Part shown: positions 35,304 to 48,900 of the stretch, piece by piece
Layout: the number at the start of each line of letters is the position of its first letter
Numbering within the stretch: position 1 is the first letter of the stretch
From: Rhabdornis inornatus
Taxonomy: Eukaryota > Chordata > Aves > Passeriformes > Rhabdornithidae
Length of the DNA: 64,000 nucleotides
Reading direction: 5' to 3'
NCBI GenBank assembly: GCA_013397075.1
Contig: VWZS01005930.1
Coordinates: 62,579 to 126,578, forward strand
Program-made: the position numbers and the translations under genes
Notes under the pieces: generated by a model
Database searches by the model: none
What the model saw: the letters and a program-made list of their open reading frames with translations, nothing else
Told to the model about the DNA's origin: nothing

Positions 35304-36705
35304 TGTCATGGGTTGACACTGGCTGAATGCTAGGCACCTACAAAAGCTGCTTGCTCACTCCCCTCCACACCTGGACAGAGGAGAGAGATGTAACAAAGAG
35401 TTCATGGATTGAGATAAGGACTGGGAGACATCACTCATCAAATATCAGGACAAGATAGGCTCAACTTAGAGATAAAAAGTGAATTTATTACTAACACAAT
35501 CAGAGCAGGATAATGAGAAGTAAAAAAAGCCCTTGAAAACACCTTCCCCCCACCCCTCCCTCGTTCCCAAGCTCTACCTCCTACCCCCGTGGTGCAAGCT
35601 GACAGGGAATGGGGGTTTTATGGTCAATTCATCAGCCATGGTTTATCCCACTGCTCAGAGGAAGGAGTCATTACGCAGCTGCACCATGGGATCCCTCCCA
35701 TAGGAGACAGTTCTCCATAAACTTCTCCAGTGTGAGTCCATCTCACAAGCAACAGCTCTCAGTGACCTGCTGCAATGTGAGTCCATCCCACAGGCAGCAG
35801 TCCTCCCAAAACTGCTACAGCCTGGATCACTCTTCCACGGGGTGCAGCCCTCCAAGGAGACTCCACAGATCTCCCACAGAGCCACAGCCTCCTCTCAGGT
35901 TCCAGCCTGGGGCTCCTCCATGGGCTGTGGGTGGATCTCTGCATCCCCATGGATATCCATGGGCTGCAGGAGCACAGCTGCTTCTCCATGGGCTGCTGCA
36001 CCAGGGGCTGCAGGGGAATCTCAGCTCCAGTGCGTGGAGCAGCTCCTGCCCCTCCTTCTGCACTGACCTTGGTGTCTGCAGGGCTGTTCCTCTCACATGT
36101 TCTCACTCTGCTGTTCTTTGGCTGGAATTAAAACTGTGCCACTATCTGTGATTTCTTCTTATATATGTTATCACGGAGGCATTACCATGGTTTATAATTG
36201 GCCCAGCCTTGGCCAGTGGCACACCCATCTGTTGGACATTGTAGCAGCTTCTCAAAGAAGCCACCTCTGTGGCCCCCCTCGCTANTCAGGTTCCAGCCTG
36301 GGGCTCCTCCATGGGCTGTGGGTGGATCTCTGCATCCCCATGGATATCCATGGGCTGCAGGAGCACAGCTGCTTCTCCATGGGCTGCTGCACCAGGGGCT
36401 GCAGGGGAATCTCAGCTCCAGTGCGTGGAGCAGCTCCTGCCCCTCCTTCTGCACTGACCTTGGTGTCTGCAGGGCTGTTCCTCTCACATGTTCTCACTCT
36501 GCTGTTCTTTGGCTGGAATTAAAACTGTGCCACTATCTGTGATTTCTTCTTATATATGTTATCACGGAGGCATTACCATGGTTTATAATTGGCCCAGCCT
36601 TGGCCAGTGGCACACCCATCTGTTGGACATTGTAGCAGCTTCTCAAAGAAGCCACCTCTGTGGCCCCCCTCGCTAACAAAGACGAGGCTGTGCAAACCCA
36701 ACACA
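35304..36705 (-). mobile_element. ERV solo LTR (ERVL-like), with an internal 390-bp duplicate
   Basis: The left edge is TGTCATGGGTTGACAC and the right edge, read on the minus strand, is TGTGTTGGGTTTGCAC: matching TG...CA termini with an imperfect inverted repeat. A TTTATT at 35484-35489 gives AATAAA on the minus strand. The middle is GC-rich with open frames in many phases (up to 180 codons); these are composition effects, not genes. The apparent length of 1.4 kb includes a second copy of 390 bp across a single N, so the true LTR is probably near 1.0 kb. I see no target-site duplication. Confidence 0.8.
35895..36675. repeat. Apparently exact 390-bp tandem duplication around a single N
   Basis: Copy 1 is 35895-36284 and copy 2 is 36286-36675, with one N at 36285 between them. 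By eye I find no difference between the copies. Both start TCAGGTTCCAGCC and end CCCCTCGCTA. This is most likely one sequence placed twice at an unmerged contig overlap. Confidence 0.9.
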
Positions 36706-36987
36706 AATAGCAAGAAAAAACTTGCGATATTAATGCTGTCAAATTGAGAGATTTGGTGTCCTAAAACATTCTAAGAGGAAATGAGAAGAACCACAAGTCT
36801 TGGGCATTTTGCACCAGCACTGTTCACATTAAAGGATTATGTTCAGCACATGCCCCAGTCAGTGTGCAGTAGTCAATCCAAAAGAACCCAAGATGTGTGA
36901 GAGTTGCGTAGACAGCAGTGTTTGTCCTCCGTGGTGAGTCCAAGTGATTCTGGCCAGACTGCTTAGGTGTCATAAAACTGTAGAATC
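36706..36987. other. Short unassigned sequence between LTR and CR1
   Basis: About 280 bp with no open frame and no recognised element. Confidence 0.5.
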
Positions 36988-37853
36988 ATGGAATGGCTTG
37001 AGTGGGACATTAAGGATCATCTAGTTCNCTCACAACTCAAACTGGGCCACCACCTGTGTTTTAATTTCCTCTTAAATATGTTACCACGGAGGCATTTACC
37101 ACTATTTGTAATCAGGCCAGCCTTGACCAGCAGCACGTCAGTCTTTGGAGCTGCCAGGCACTGGCTCTGCTGGATATGGTGGAAGCTTCTAGCAGCTTCT
37201 TCCACAAGTCACTCTTTAGCCNACACTTTCACTGGGCCAGATTGCTCAGAGCTTCATCCAACCTGGCCTTGAACACTTCCAAGGAAGCATTCACATCTTC
37301 TATGGACAACCTGTTCCAGTGCTCACCACTGCCCTAGAATTTCTTTCTAGTGTCTAATCTAAGCATGCTGTCTTTCAGTTTGAAGCCATTCCCCCTTGTC
37401 CTGTCACTGCTTGTCCTTGTAAATAATCCCTTTCCATCTTCCTTGTAAGGCTCCCTCCAGGTATTGAAAGGCTGGAACTGGGTTACCCTGAAGCCTTCTC
37501 CTCTCTAAGCTGAACAATCCCAATTCTGTCAGCCTTTCCTCATAGCAGAAGTGATCCATCCCTCTGATCATCCTGGTGGCTTCCTCTGGACTCACTCCAA
37601 CAGGTCCATGTCCTTCCTGTGCTGGTACCCCAGAGCTGGATGCAGGGTTCCAGCTGGGGTCTCACCAGAGCAGAGCAGAGGGGCAGAATCCCCTCCCTCC
37701 CCTGCTGCCCACGCTGCTTTGGATGCAGCCCAGGACACGTTTGGCTTTCTGGGCTGGGAGTGCCCATGGCTGGGTCATGTCCAGCCTTTCATTCCCAGCA
37801 CCCCCAAGTCCTTCTCGCAGGGCTGCTCTCCATCTGTTCATTCCACAGCCTGT
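36988..37853 (-). mobile_element. CR1 LINE 3' part, interrupted by an LTR shard between two Ns
   Basis: The left end has the CR1 terminal motif (GAATCATGGAATGG) up to ATCATCTAGTTC at 37027. CR1 sequence resumes at 37223 (ACTTTCACTGGGCCAGATTG) and runs through the standard blocks to CCACAGCCTG at about 37853, where it is 5'-truncated. The 193 bases between the Ns at 37028 and 37222 are not CR1. Positions 37591-37785 differ at only four sites from the CR1 at 54928-55122. Confidence 0.92.
37029..37221 (-). mobile_element. LTR shard lodged inside a CR1, bounded by single Ns
   Basis: This piece is a diverged relative of the end of the neighbouring LTR. It shares the order TATGTTA-CACGGAGGCATT, then a GGCCAGCCTTG box, then TTCT-AGCAGCTTCT, with many substitutions. 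It takes the place of roughly 25 bases of expected CR1 sequence. Both borders are a single N, so placement by the assembler is more likely than a true insertion. Confidence 0.7.
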
Positions 37854-40800
37854 AAAAGAAAAAGAGAAACCATACCTTGGTACTTTGCAGAATGCAACTG
37901 CATGCACAGTGTATTTGAGATAATTTTGTTTAATGAAATCACCTCCCTCTTCTGTAGCATCTTGCACTGAATTTTGCCACACTAACTTCCCACAAATGTA
38001 GGAGGGAGTTAAAAGCCATGCCATGACTGATGGCATTTTAGTAGAGTGGGTGATGACTGGAGAGAGCTTTGCTTTTTGTTGACAAAGGCAAGTGGTACTA
38101 CCAAGAAAGAAGTCTGTCAGAGGATCATTTCTTGCATTGGTGGCAATGCTGGAACAGTTTGATTTTAGTGTGTTTCCTTTATCTCAGGCAGATGATCTAG
38201 CTGTGCAATGCAATACAGAAAATTTAGGAATGCTGCTTTCTGCACAAAAGTCAACCATACATCAACAAAATTTCTAAATATATAAAATAATATAATAATA
38301 TAAAAAATAATAAAGCATATGTATGTATACTGATGCTAGTAATTGCTGGAAGGAAGAAAAAAGAGTATTTGATCAGGTAGTGGTTTATGTGGGACTGAGT
38401 GAAAAGCAGAAGTCGAGATCAATGAGCCTTTGGCTGACCAGTTTTTGTACCATAGAGAGTTGAAGGCGGTGGAGGGGATTATATAAAACATGGTAAAAAT
38501 CGGTTAGTGGTGGCACAGCATAAAGTGATCCAAGAAGTGAAAAATGTGCTTTTGGAGTCATGGATAGCATTAGAACTGTAAGACTGTCAGCCTAAAAGTG
38601 CTCCTGCACAAGCTGCTTATAGCTGCACAAGTTAGTAACTATCAAGCTAACTGGAAAAATCTTGCCAATACCTTTTCAGCAAGCAAACAAAGACATAAAC
38701 TTCCTCCCACTGGAAATAGGGGAAGAAAATATGATGTATAGAGCTTGACCATAGCAAGACCAAGGCTCCCAAGTCTAACTCAGGGGAATCTGGAGCTGCA
38801 GAGCATCCTTTGTCTGGAGGAGGATATATGTCAGTCACTGATACAAGAGCCTGAAAATGTAATGTGGCATTTCCCTGCAGGTGGGTATTCTGCAAGTGTT
38901 GAAGGAGAATCTGAGAACTTGAATGAGATGACCTCTGCAGTGTGCTATGATGGCTAGGAAAATCTAAGTAATCCCTGGACACTTGTGGAGATGACTACAG
39001 CCCATCTAGAGTTATTAACTTCAGTGCTTGACAGGAAGCCTGCTTATGCCATCAGAAACTTGAGATGCACAGTACTTCTGAGGCTGATTAAATAATTTAT
39101 TAACAAATGATGCCTGTGTGTTTGAAGATCTACATTCTGTTAATTGTGACTAACAATGTAACAAGAGCTTTGCTTTGTTTATTCAGTACCTATTTTTGTA
39201 TCTTCATTAGGAGATTATATGGTACCTCAGAAAGGGATTGGTATCTGGAGGCTGGTTCCGGACTTCCGTTTTTGTTTTCACTTGTTATTCAGGGAATTTA
39301 CTCTGAGTTACATCTGGCTTGATCCCCTATGCCAAAAGTCTCCACCACTCAGGTAGTTTGGAGACATCTAAAGATGAAATGTTTAAAGGCTGCCTGGACT
39401 TTGTTGTGAAAGACAGACTAATTGCAATGCCCAAGGCTTTTGTCCCGTTTACAGGAAAACCATACTGTGAAAGCAAACTGTTCAGTAGGGTCAGTTAAGG
39501 AAAGGGCTTCAAAACTGCTCTGAAGTAGCTGGTGTGGATTCAGCCTAAAGGGAACAAATTTTCTTTTGCCTTTTTAAACCCCTCTTTCAGATTAAATGGT
39601 GAAATCTGCCTTCTCTCTCCTTTTTAGAGACATCTTCTAAATCAGGTGTTTATTGTAACTAGTGGATAATTTTAAGGATTCTGAGTAAGGCTGCTTTGGT
39701 AGCTCTCTGCCTTTGTTGACAGATCTGTTCCTCTAGGGATAGTCCTCACGTGATTTTTAATGGTAGCACAATTTTCCAGACAGCTGTGGACTTGGCTCTC
39801 AGACTCAGCATCTCAGATCACACCTTGGACTTACCCTGACTCTCACAGTCATTTGCAAAGCTGCCTGCTATGCTTGTACTCACCCATGAGTAGTCCTGCT
39901 GAAGTCAGGATAAAATTAAATGGGCATGTAATTCTTTGCAGAATGATGCCCTGAGGCTGGAAGGACCTTAAACAGATTGATTTTAGGATATGGTTGCCCA
40001 GTCCTTTACAGGCAAAACCAGATTGGTAGCACACTGTCAGTTTGAGCATGGTGTGTTCTCATTCTGAGCTGTGTGGGCCCCATAATCACAGCCAGCTCAG
40101 AAATGAAATCCACACAATAGATCTCTCTGCAGGGCAGGATGAACCAATGTAGATTAGTTGCAAGGGGGTGCCTGCTCCCAATTCTGATCCAAGTGTGAAA
40201 AAGTGCAATTTTAAAACTGGCTGCAAATGATGACATAGATATAATCTTTAACATATTAAGACCAACAGTGACTTAATAAGAACTCTTTGGTGATAGCTGT
40301 TTACACCATCACAGGCCTTTAATTTCTTTTATAATTCCCTAAAATTTCCATTTTTTCTTATGTTAGTCTGAAGGAAATGTCAGCTTCCAGAATGTATATT
40401 CTGCTCTATGACCTTTACATACTGACACAGAAATGCCAGCTGACTTAATTTTTGCAAAAGTAGTGTAGCTAGTGAAGCTATCTATAGAAATATTTAAGTG
40501 TATATGTTTTTGCAGAACATGACATTTATGTTAGGATCCGTTCTTTCTCTCCTCCTTTTCTCTCTTACTGTGTATTATGCATGACTTGGTGTTCATGTCC
40601 CTTTATATCTTCATAAAATAGCTTGTTTGAATCTAGAGCTTAGATTACAGAGAGAATTCAGAAAGATGCATCATTAATATTGTAAGTGTAATTATTATAA
40701 ATGCAGGTTCCTGAATTTTCTTAGTCGTTTTTGTATCCATTATGTGTTTGTTTTGCTGATGTCTGTGCCCTTGTGAGAGTTCACTTCTAATTAGTAAACA

Positions 40801-43564
40801 GTCTTTAGCAGCAACAATTGTAAAAAAAACCAAACAAACCAAACATATTATTATCCAGGTGATAGAAGATACAGCTCAGAGATTACATAGTAAAGTTCAA
40901 CAACATTAATGAAGATATGATATAGTTACCTGCATCGTTGGAATCATGCTGGTACAAACTTAAAATTTTCATGGACTTTTCAACTGGAAAACTAAACATA
41001 AATGAAGGACTAGCATATTCATGAGCTAAATGTTACCTTCATGCAGAATTTTATGTTCTGATGCCTAAGGTAGTGAAATATGTTTGCAATTTATTTGCCA
41101 TCTTCTTAAGCTACAACTATAAAAGGTTTTATTACATTTCAAAAATATTTAAACTGTGCTAGAATTGAGTTATTGTGCTCTGAAGTCAAGTGACCACTAG
41201 CTGGCAATGTTATACAGCTCTTCCTGTTACAGATTCATTGCATAATACATCATGGTTTGACTCAAGACCTTTAATTTTAAAAATAGAAAAAGAAATTGGA
41301 TTTCAGTGGGGCTGGGCACTTCTGAATATTTCACTGCTCAGGCTCCAGTGCAGATTAGCAAGAAAATAGGAAGAGCAGTGAACAGATATAGTTTCTAAAG
41401 TAATAACCTTTGCTTATAGGATTTCTTTTGTTTCTCCAGTTCAGTGTTTTTAGTTTTAATTTTGATTTTAAATGTCTTTCATTCACCTCAAACCATTCAA
41501 GGTGTTGAAAATGAAGCTTATACAATGATCTGCAAATAGCCTGGACAGTGCTGTCAGCTCTTTCAAACTCCAGTGCAGGTGTGTAGGTGTCCTTCATTGC
41601 ACTTATTTCAAGTGCTTTTCCCTCACATTCAAATGTCTTAAAACTGTATTATTTCCTGCCTATCCACTATCCTTTGCTTCCTAAGGCATAATTTCATGTC
41701 TCCTTCAACTAAGGACAACTAGCAAGTCCTCCCTAACTAATCAAGGGAGACAGACAATTAAAACTACTCAAAAATTTAGGGTATTGAGGATGACTACCAA
41801 TGGCAGAACAAGCTGACTACATTCCTATGCTCCAGATACACCAACTGCCATTATTCACTGTATTCTTTTATTGCTACCAGATCTCTTACTTGCAAGTAGG
41901 TGGAGTCTCACACATACGTGAAACTCAGTGGTCAGAATCTATTATTTACTAATGTGAAAAAAATGTAAGTGAAGGAAGCACTTAGACAAACTAATTTAAA
42001 AAAACCAAAACAACAGCACAAAAACCACTCTCAGTATTTTGCACTGTAAAGTCACATTTTATCCTGGAAAAGGCCAGACTGGAGAACAGAAAGGTGACAT
42101 AAACCCCTGCTTTCAATTCTGAGAGGGTTATGGAAGAGAAACCATGCTTGTAACAGAAATTATTTTGTGTATATTTATTGCATGAAGAGTTTTAAGATTC
42201 TTATATCTGTAAGATTTTTGGAAACGTTGTTTGCCACTTGTTCAGTTAGCAAATAATCTTGTGTGCATTCAGGCTCTGTGTTTGCTTTTCTTACTCTAGT
42301 CAATGTTGCCACTTGGTAACTTCAGAAATAAGTAAAGAACATGACCCTGGAGAAGACAAAACTGTTAAAAGGAAAAGAAAGAATCATTTAAACAGAGGCA
42401 TTTAGAAGGCAGACATACAGAAGGAGGATGTCTTGAAGTCAGCTTCAGCATGGAATAAATTCAGCACAGACAGCGAGTCATTCCATAGAATGCAATTCCT
42501 TGCTGGTCCAAAGTGGTGGCTCAGCACCCTCTAAATACAGGGGAAATCTGGGCCACAGTGTCTGAAGTCAGCTGCTAAAGGACTCCTCTACACATGAATA
42601 TTCCCCTGCTCTGAGAAAATTGCTACCTTTAGAGGGAATAGATATGTGAAAAGCACAACTGTATGTTATACATAGCAAGCTTTTATCTGAAAGTAAAAAG
42701 TGGCTTCCCGCCAGCGATTTGCCTAGTAGAGTTTGGCTGCAATTGGGATGCTAGCAAGAAGGCTGAGGTTTTGGTATTTAATTACTTCTATATTTCTTGG
42801 GTTTTCATGCTATTGTTGCCTGCCAGCCAGCCTTTAATATGAAAACTCTTTCGATCATGGACTCTCTCTGTCCTTTTACCTTTTATCTGAAACATGCCTT
42901 CTCTCTTAGGAGTAACTGTTCCCTTTAGAAAGGTTAATGAAATGTTTACTTCAGGAAACTGTTAAGTCAGTAGATGTCTTTCTGTGCAGGATAATTTTTC
43001 AGGTAGTGCTCACTGAGCAACAAAGGGAGCAAGTTGGAGCTCAAATTGTGAAAAGTATGCTTTTCTTCCTGCATAAGCATTCATTAACAAGGGAAGCTTT
43101 TCAGTGCAGTGATAGAAAAGCTTTCTTACTAATATAATAGAACTCTATTTTCTAATACTACAAATGGGCTTAATTTATAGTAATTACAAAGATTTTTCAG
43201 ACACCACGATACATAAGGTAAAAATCTTCTCCATTTCCTAGATGCTGGGATTTGTTTATTTTTTTTTTTAGTATGTCCAAAAGATCTAGGCTAATGATCT
43301 CAAACTGTAGCAGCACTTAAAACTGAGACACATACTGCAGGTATTTGAAGTTAAAACAGTCTGATCTCATGGAACAGACCATAAAAGAGATCAAGCCTAA
43401 GCAACGTGCTGCTAAATTAAACTCTTAAAGTAAGTGTGCTGGGCAAAAATTGCTATTACAGGCTAGAGGAGTTTTATATCAACAGAAAATGGCAAGTCTA
43501 GTCATCCTTTGATATCCTATACCTTCTAATTTACTTCTCTTGAGATCACTGCTGCTTAAAAGAG

Positions 43565-43618
43565 ATTACTAATGCTAAATTAGTATGTTGAATTACTAAT
43601 GCTAAATTAGTATGTTGA
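43565..43618. repeat. Two exact 27-bp tandem copies, each able to form a hairpin
   Basis: The unit occupies 43565-43591 and again 43592-43618 without a difference. Each unit contains TACTAAT, a 5-base loop and ATTAGTA, giving a 7-bp perfect stem. It is probably a recent slippage duplication. Confidence 0.92.
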
Positions 43619-44107
43619 ATTTCTATTTTTTCCTCTCCTACCAAGTCCCCAAGGCAGCACCTTCTCTGAAATGGTGGCACGGGAGCTAATCAGGGAGGTG
43701 ATGAAATGATTTTGTTTTGAGAGGTTGCTGAAAGAATGAGGAATTTGACAGAAGCATCTTAGCAAAAATTACATGCTTAAATTTGGCAAAGAGCTTGGCC
43801 AACAGGCACAACAAAATGGATGGAATTATGTTGAATAAATGTTGAATGCTGTTGCAATTATTAATAACAAATGTCTCTTACTGTTTTGACACCAACTGTA
43901 GTTCTCCACTGTTTTGTGGGTGTTCATCTGGGTTTTTTTAAAAAAAGAATTGAAGTGAGGCAATAAGGGATTTTTTAATTAAAAAATTATCAAAATTGCA
44001 GAGTGTGTCCTCTATTGATACTGTTCTCAGAGAGGTCCACATTATAGCATAGTTCTATTTCTATAATATTTCTGGACTTAGTCAGAGAAATAGAGGTTTT
44101 TTTAACT

Positions 44108-44160
44108 GTAATAATGATAATGAAGATGATGGTGATGATTATTATTATTAATGATGATGT
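44108..44160. repeat. Imperfect GAT/TTA trinucleotide tract
   Basis: A run of ATAATGA, GATGATG and ATTATTATTA units, a decayed trinucleotide microsatellite in intergenic DNA. Confidence 0.75.
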
Positions 44161-45910
44161 TTATTGTGGACATTGTCTTGGAAAGGCCAGCAAATGAAAT
44201 AAAACCAAGACTGTTTATTTCTGAACCTCTAACCCTTTTTATCTTGTTTACTGCAACAAGAATTTAGACAGATGCAAAAATGATGTTGAATGATAGCTAT
44301 CTATATTTTAGTGTGTTGTGCAGCTATTTAACTTGATGGAAGACTCTCTTCTAAAGGAACCATGCCATTTGCACATTTGCCTTATTGAAATACAGACCTC
44401 AACAGTAGGTATAAGTTATGTAAGCAAACTGGTTCCAATGTACAAAATTATGTTAGTGGTTGTCATTTCTCTGAAATGTAATTGCTTCAGATGGTCTTAA
44501 CATTTCCACACTCTGCTTGACTGCATCCGATCAGTTTCTGAGTAGATTTTAGTAATTTCAAGTCTTATTTTAAAAGTTTCTTTTTTCTCTCCTCTGCAAT
44601 TAAACTGTTTGCTGCACCTGGTAAAGAAATAAGATTTTTCTTCTTGTTCTTTCTGTTTTGAACATCAAAATATGAGAATTAGAAAATATAATCTTCTTGG
44701 CTTGAGGCAGAAAACTTGCCAGCTAATAAATTACTGGAAATTTTTAACAATATCTTCAGATATTACAAACTAGTTTCCATTATATTAATTTTCAACCTCT
44801 TCAACATCTCAGATTACTTAGTTCTTCCTCTGTGCATTTGCATTTCTAAGGATTGTTTTGTTTCTCACTTGCAGCTGAGCAGTCATGCATGTAATACAGC
44901 AGGTTTTTCTTCGTTTCTATTACAGTGCATCAGACTACCTTATATGGATTGCGAGTGATGCCATGTTAATAATAGACTTCTTTTGAGAATAGCTGATTCA
45001 TTCTTTTCTTAGTAAGAGTAACTCCACAAAACCCCAAAAAACTTCAAACCCTCCCCCCCAAAAAAATCACAGCCAAAACCAGAAGTCCAAAGTCTTGGGA
45101 TTATTTAAATTTTTTCTTGGCCCATTACCTTTTCTCTGTTATCTGTGACACTTGAAAATGAACAAGTTATTGGCTAGAGTGTAAACCTTCATTTTAATAC
45201 TATCCATGAAGTATACTTTATCCAGATTCTCCATCTTACTAGTACTGACAACTTTGATTGTATTTCCTTAATTATTTGAACTAAATCACAGAGTATATCA
45301 GAGATATATAAAAAGAAAACCAGAAGATAGGTTGATTTTGTATTTAGCTCTAGAGCAACTTTTGTCAGAATGCTGGATCATTTCTCAATGTGCAAAACTC
45401 AAAAGAGTAGTTGCTAAGTCTGAGAAAACTCAGTGAAGAGTCAAGAAAGGAAGGAGTTTGCTCTAAATTGAGACACTCCAGGAAATATTTGGCTAGTAAA
45501 AGAGAAAGAGAATGAATTGTGATTTACAGGTGTCTGAGAAGGGACAGATGTCTTCTAAGAAATATGTGAGAAGAAGAGATTGAAGTTATAAAAGAAGACC
45601 TAAGTTTTGGGAGTTGAAATTAGATGTATTTGGATTTAAAATGAAGATTGTCACCAATGGCAATAAAGTCGTGGAACAACGTGGTAGCTGGTGTGGTGTA
45701 TTTTCTGTTCAATTTGTTTGAGATGTAGGGGTTTTTGAATGTTCTCTAATTAAAGGGAGCCCTTAGGTTCATGGTCCGTGCCATGGAATAGAACATAGGA
45801 GCATAGCAGTAACTTTCAGTAGTTCCTTCTGCTCTTCTACTCTAAGATTTCTCATGAATAAAACTGCTACTCTACTGTTCTGAGATAAGATTTAATATGC
45901 CATTATCTTC

Positions 45911-45913
<3 letters not shown>

Positions 45914-45944
<31 letters not shown>
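45914..45944. repeat. Poly-T run of 31
   Basis: This is the longest homopolymer in the window. It could be the poly(A) end of a minus-strand retrocopy, but the sequence to its right resembles no gene that I recognise and no target duplication is evident. Confidence 0.9.
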
Positions 45945-45947
<3 letters not shown>

Positions 45948-48900
45948 ATAACGCTCGCTATTAGAGCTAAATTTTGAAGGACTGGTATTGATTGCACTTT
46001 CTAAAGTCTGTTTCCACATAGTGTAACATACTGGATAAAGAAGAGAGCCTATCATCTGGACTGTGTGTAGACAGGATCTATTTTACTGAGCTGTGCAATC
46101 TTTTTAGCATAGCTGAATTAAAAAGTCTTTGTCAGCAGGTTGAGAGTGTGTGGTGCACACCTCAGGAGCACAGGTGAACTTATTTCTTTATTAAATGTAA
46201 GGGCCAGGATTTTCAACCCCTTTGCTGTCGCCACATCTGAGTTATGATGAAGGAATGAGCACAAGTCTGCAGTGTGCAGGAACAGCTTCTCTGGAAGTTG
46301 TGTCCACCTAGTGTATGGGGAACAGGGGAAGCACCAGGCGGCATATTCTCTCTAATGTAACATTTTGTCCTGACTGATGTGTCCTATGTGTGAGATGATA
46401 GCAGCTTCTAAGAGGAGGAGTTTTTCTTCTGTGACCTCCCTCAAGGGTAGAAAATTGCTGAATTCATAAGATCCTTTGCATTGATTGAAGTCTGGTTCCT
46501 GTGGCATGGATTGAATTCTGTGGCAAAGGCATCCTATTTTAGGGGCTGATATCCTTGTACAACACAAACCCAAAGTTAATAAAACATTAGGGTTTTTTGT
46601 AGTAAAAGTTATGTATTCATAGCTTCTCCATTGTAAAAAGCAATATCTGAGGACCTGGTCTTCCTGACAGTCCTGAGGTAAAATTCTGAAAGAGCAAATG
46701 GTGGGATGAGGTCTCAAAACTTTTTCACGCAGGTAGGGTAAAGATGCAATTATACATTGATAAGGATGGAAACCCCCTTTATCTCCTCGGGAAATGCTGT
46801 CTTTGTCAGCAAAATTTTTTGAAGGCCTGGAAGGGCTTTGCTTATTTCATATTTATTAGTTGTTTGCACCTGTATTACCAGTTAAAATTTATTTGCTGAA
46901 TGTATTGAAATGATCAAAAGTAAATCAATTTAGGACTGAGAATGGTGTATTGTTTTTATGTTGTTTTTTTCTTTGTTTGGTGTTTTAAAATTTTTTTTTG
47001 TTTGTATTTTTCTTACACTATTGCTCTGCCAAGGATTTCCTGTAATTAGTTAAGGGTTATTGTGGAAATTGAAATTTCAGAAGGACTTGTTTTAGATTAG
47101 TATTTGTTTTGTGGAAATCAGTGGTGCTGATGGAACTGATTTATCTGGGAGCAACTGAGGAGATATTCTCTGCTTTTCATAATCCCAATTAAGTTTGTAA
47201 TTGTGAAACCCTGGAAGATGTGAAAATGGTGCTTACCTGATACACTTCATGCCTTGTTTTTGAGGGTTGGCTCTTTACTGTGCCTGGAAAAATTCAGGCA
47301 TGAATTCACATCTGAAATTGCATACCACAGGTCACACTTATTTGCCTAATTATTTACTTAGGCATAAATTTCATACAAACAATATTTTGTTGAACTCAAA
47401 CTCTCAGAGTCATTAACTTGAGTGAAGGTGTGAATATTTTAGGAATCCTGCCTGTCAATGTACATCTTTATCTGTTCCACATGAAAGTTTTATATCGTTC
47501 CTTCTAAAGCATGAGATGTAGTAAAATGAGAGCTACGTGAAATTCATCTTGAAATAAAATTTTTCATGGATTTGTATGTATTGATGCGTTTTGGATTTTA
47601 TTATAGCTATGAATAATTCTCTGATTTTGCAATGCAAAAGTAGTAATTGTTTTGCTTTTGATATTTTCTTAGGTGTTTTTCTTTTGTTAGAGGGAAGATT
47701 TATTGTTCTTGATATTTCTGTTTGAAGATAGCTTTTAAAACTGTCACATTCAGCACATTAATCCCTCCTGAGATTTCAGTGAAATCAGGAATGAATTTGA
47801 CCACAGTGATGTGAATTCTAAGACAAAATATAGAGAATAACCTGTCCCTTTGTCCCTTGCAATTTTCTAATTTAGGTAGGAAAAATGTCCCTTTCTTCCC
47901 TCTAGTGAAGAAAAACTTTTTGTGTTGAATTTAGAAATTGTGTTCAATAATATACAGGGTAGTTTTTCTGGTAGTATTTTCAAGACATGAAGATATTTTT
48001 GTCAATCTTTAGGATAAGAGAAGCAGCAAAATAACTCTTTTTGTCTACATTATGGTTTTCTTTGTTCATCCTGAGTATCATCAAAGATTAGGAAACGTAA
48101 TTATTCTTTGTACTTTTCTGCTCAACCTGGTATCTTTAAAATAATGTGAGACAAGTTAACTGAAATGATAATAAAATGAATGGAAATCTCACACTGCTAA
48201 TAGTAGTGCTAATAGTAAGACCTACATTTATCATTGTTATTATTTTAGAGGAGCATATTATCATAAAATAATGAAACAGTCAGCCACTGATATGAACTAT
48301 TAATACAAAGCATAAATATTTTTCCATCTGTTTTCCAAGTTCGGTTTTTTCCTACAAGGTGCTCTCTGTGTGGTATTAACTTAGCTACACAATTAAAGCA
48401 GAGAAAATAACTCTTGCTGTCTGCATATAGAGAATGGTAATTTAACTGACAGTAAGAATGACATTGGGATGTTTTTTTTCCAGGCCCAAACATACTGTGT
48501 TACAAAGTGACCAGACCATATTACATATAGTCATTTGCAAGCTTTTCAAACCGTACTTTACTGCCTATTTTATTCTTGAACAAGAGATAATACACATGTG
48601 AATAAATGTCCCACCAAACCATCAACCTACAGTATTTTACAGACTGCAGCAGATTTTTATATTGATTATTTTTAGTCTGATTTCTAGAGGAATAAGCTTT
48701 TACTGTAGCTGTGAGAAACTACAAAACTGCTGTTTTCCTTTCTGTTTGAGTGAATTTGATGGTAGTTTTCTGAGAACACATACAAATCTAGAGGGAGGTT
48801 TTTTTTGTTTATTTGCTTGTTTTTGGTTTTTTTGTTTTTTTCCAGAAGACGAGAATCCTGTCTTTGTAACAATTTAAGGCAAAAGTGAGTTTTGAATCGT

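Noticed and set aside
35609..36676. Many overlapping open frames, up to 180 codons, on both strands
   Set aside because: They lie inside the GC-rich LTR, read through it in several phases and are repeated by the 390-bp duplication. None resembles a retroviral or host protein.
37404..38036. Open frames of 60-139 codons on both strands near 37.4-38.0 kb, and similar ones at 54.8-55.3 kb
   Set aside because: They are antisense or untranslated parts of CR1 elements. The same peptides recur at both loci because the repeats are alike.
46352..46717. 121-codon minus-strand open frame in intergenic DNA
   Set aside because: No recognisable motif, no splice signals that place it in a gene, and no repeat match that I recall. 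It remains unexplained, but there is no support for a gene call.
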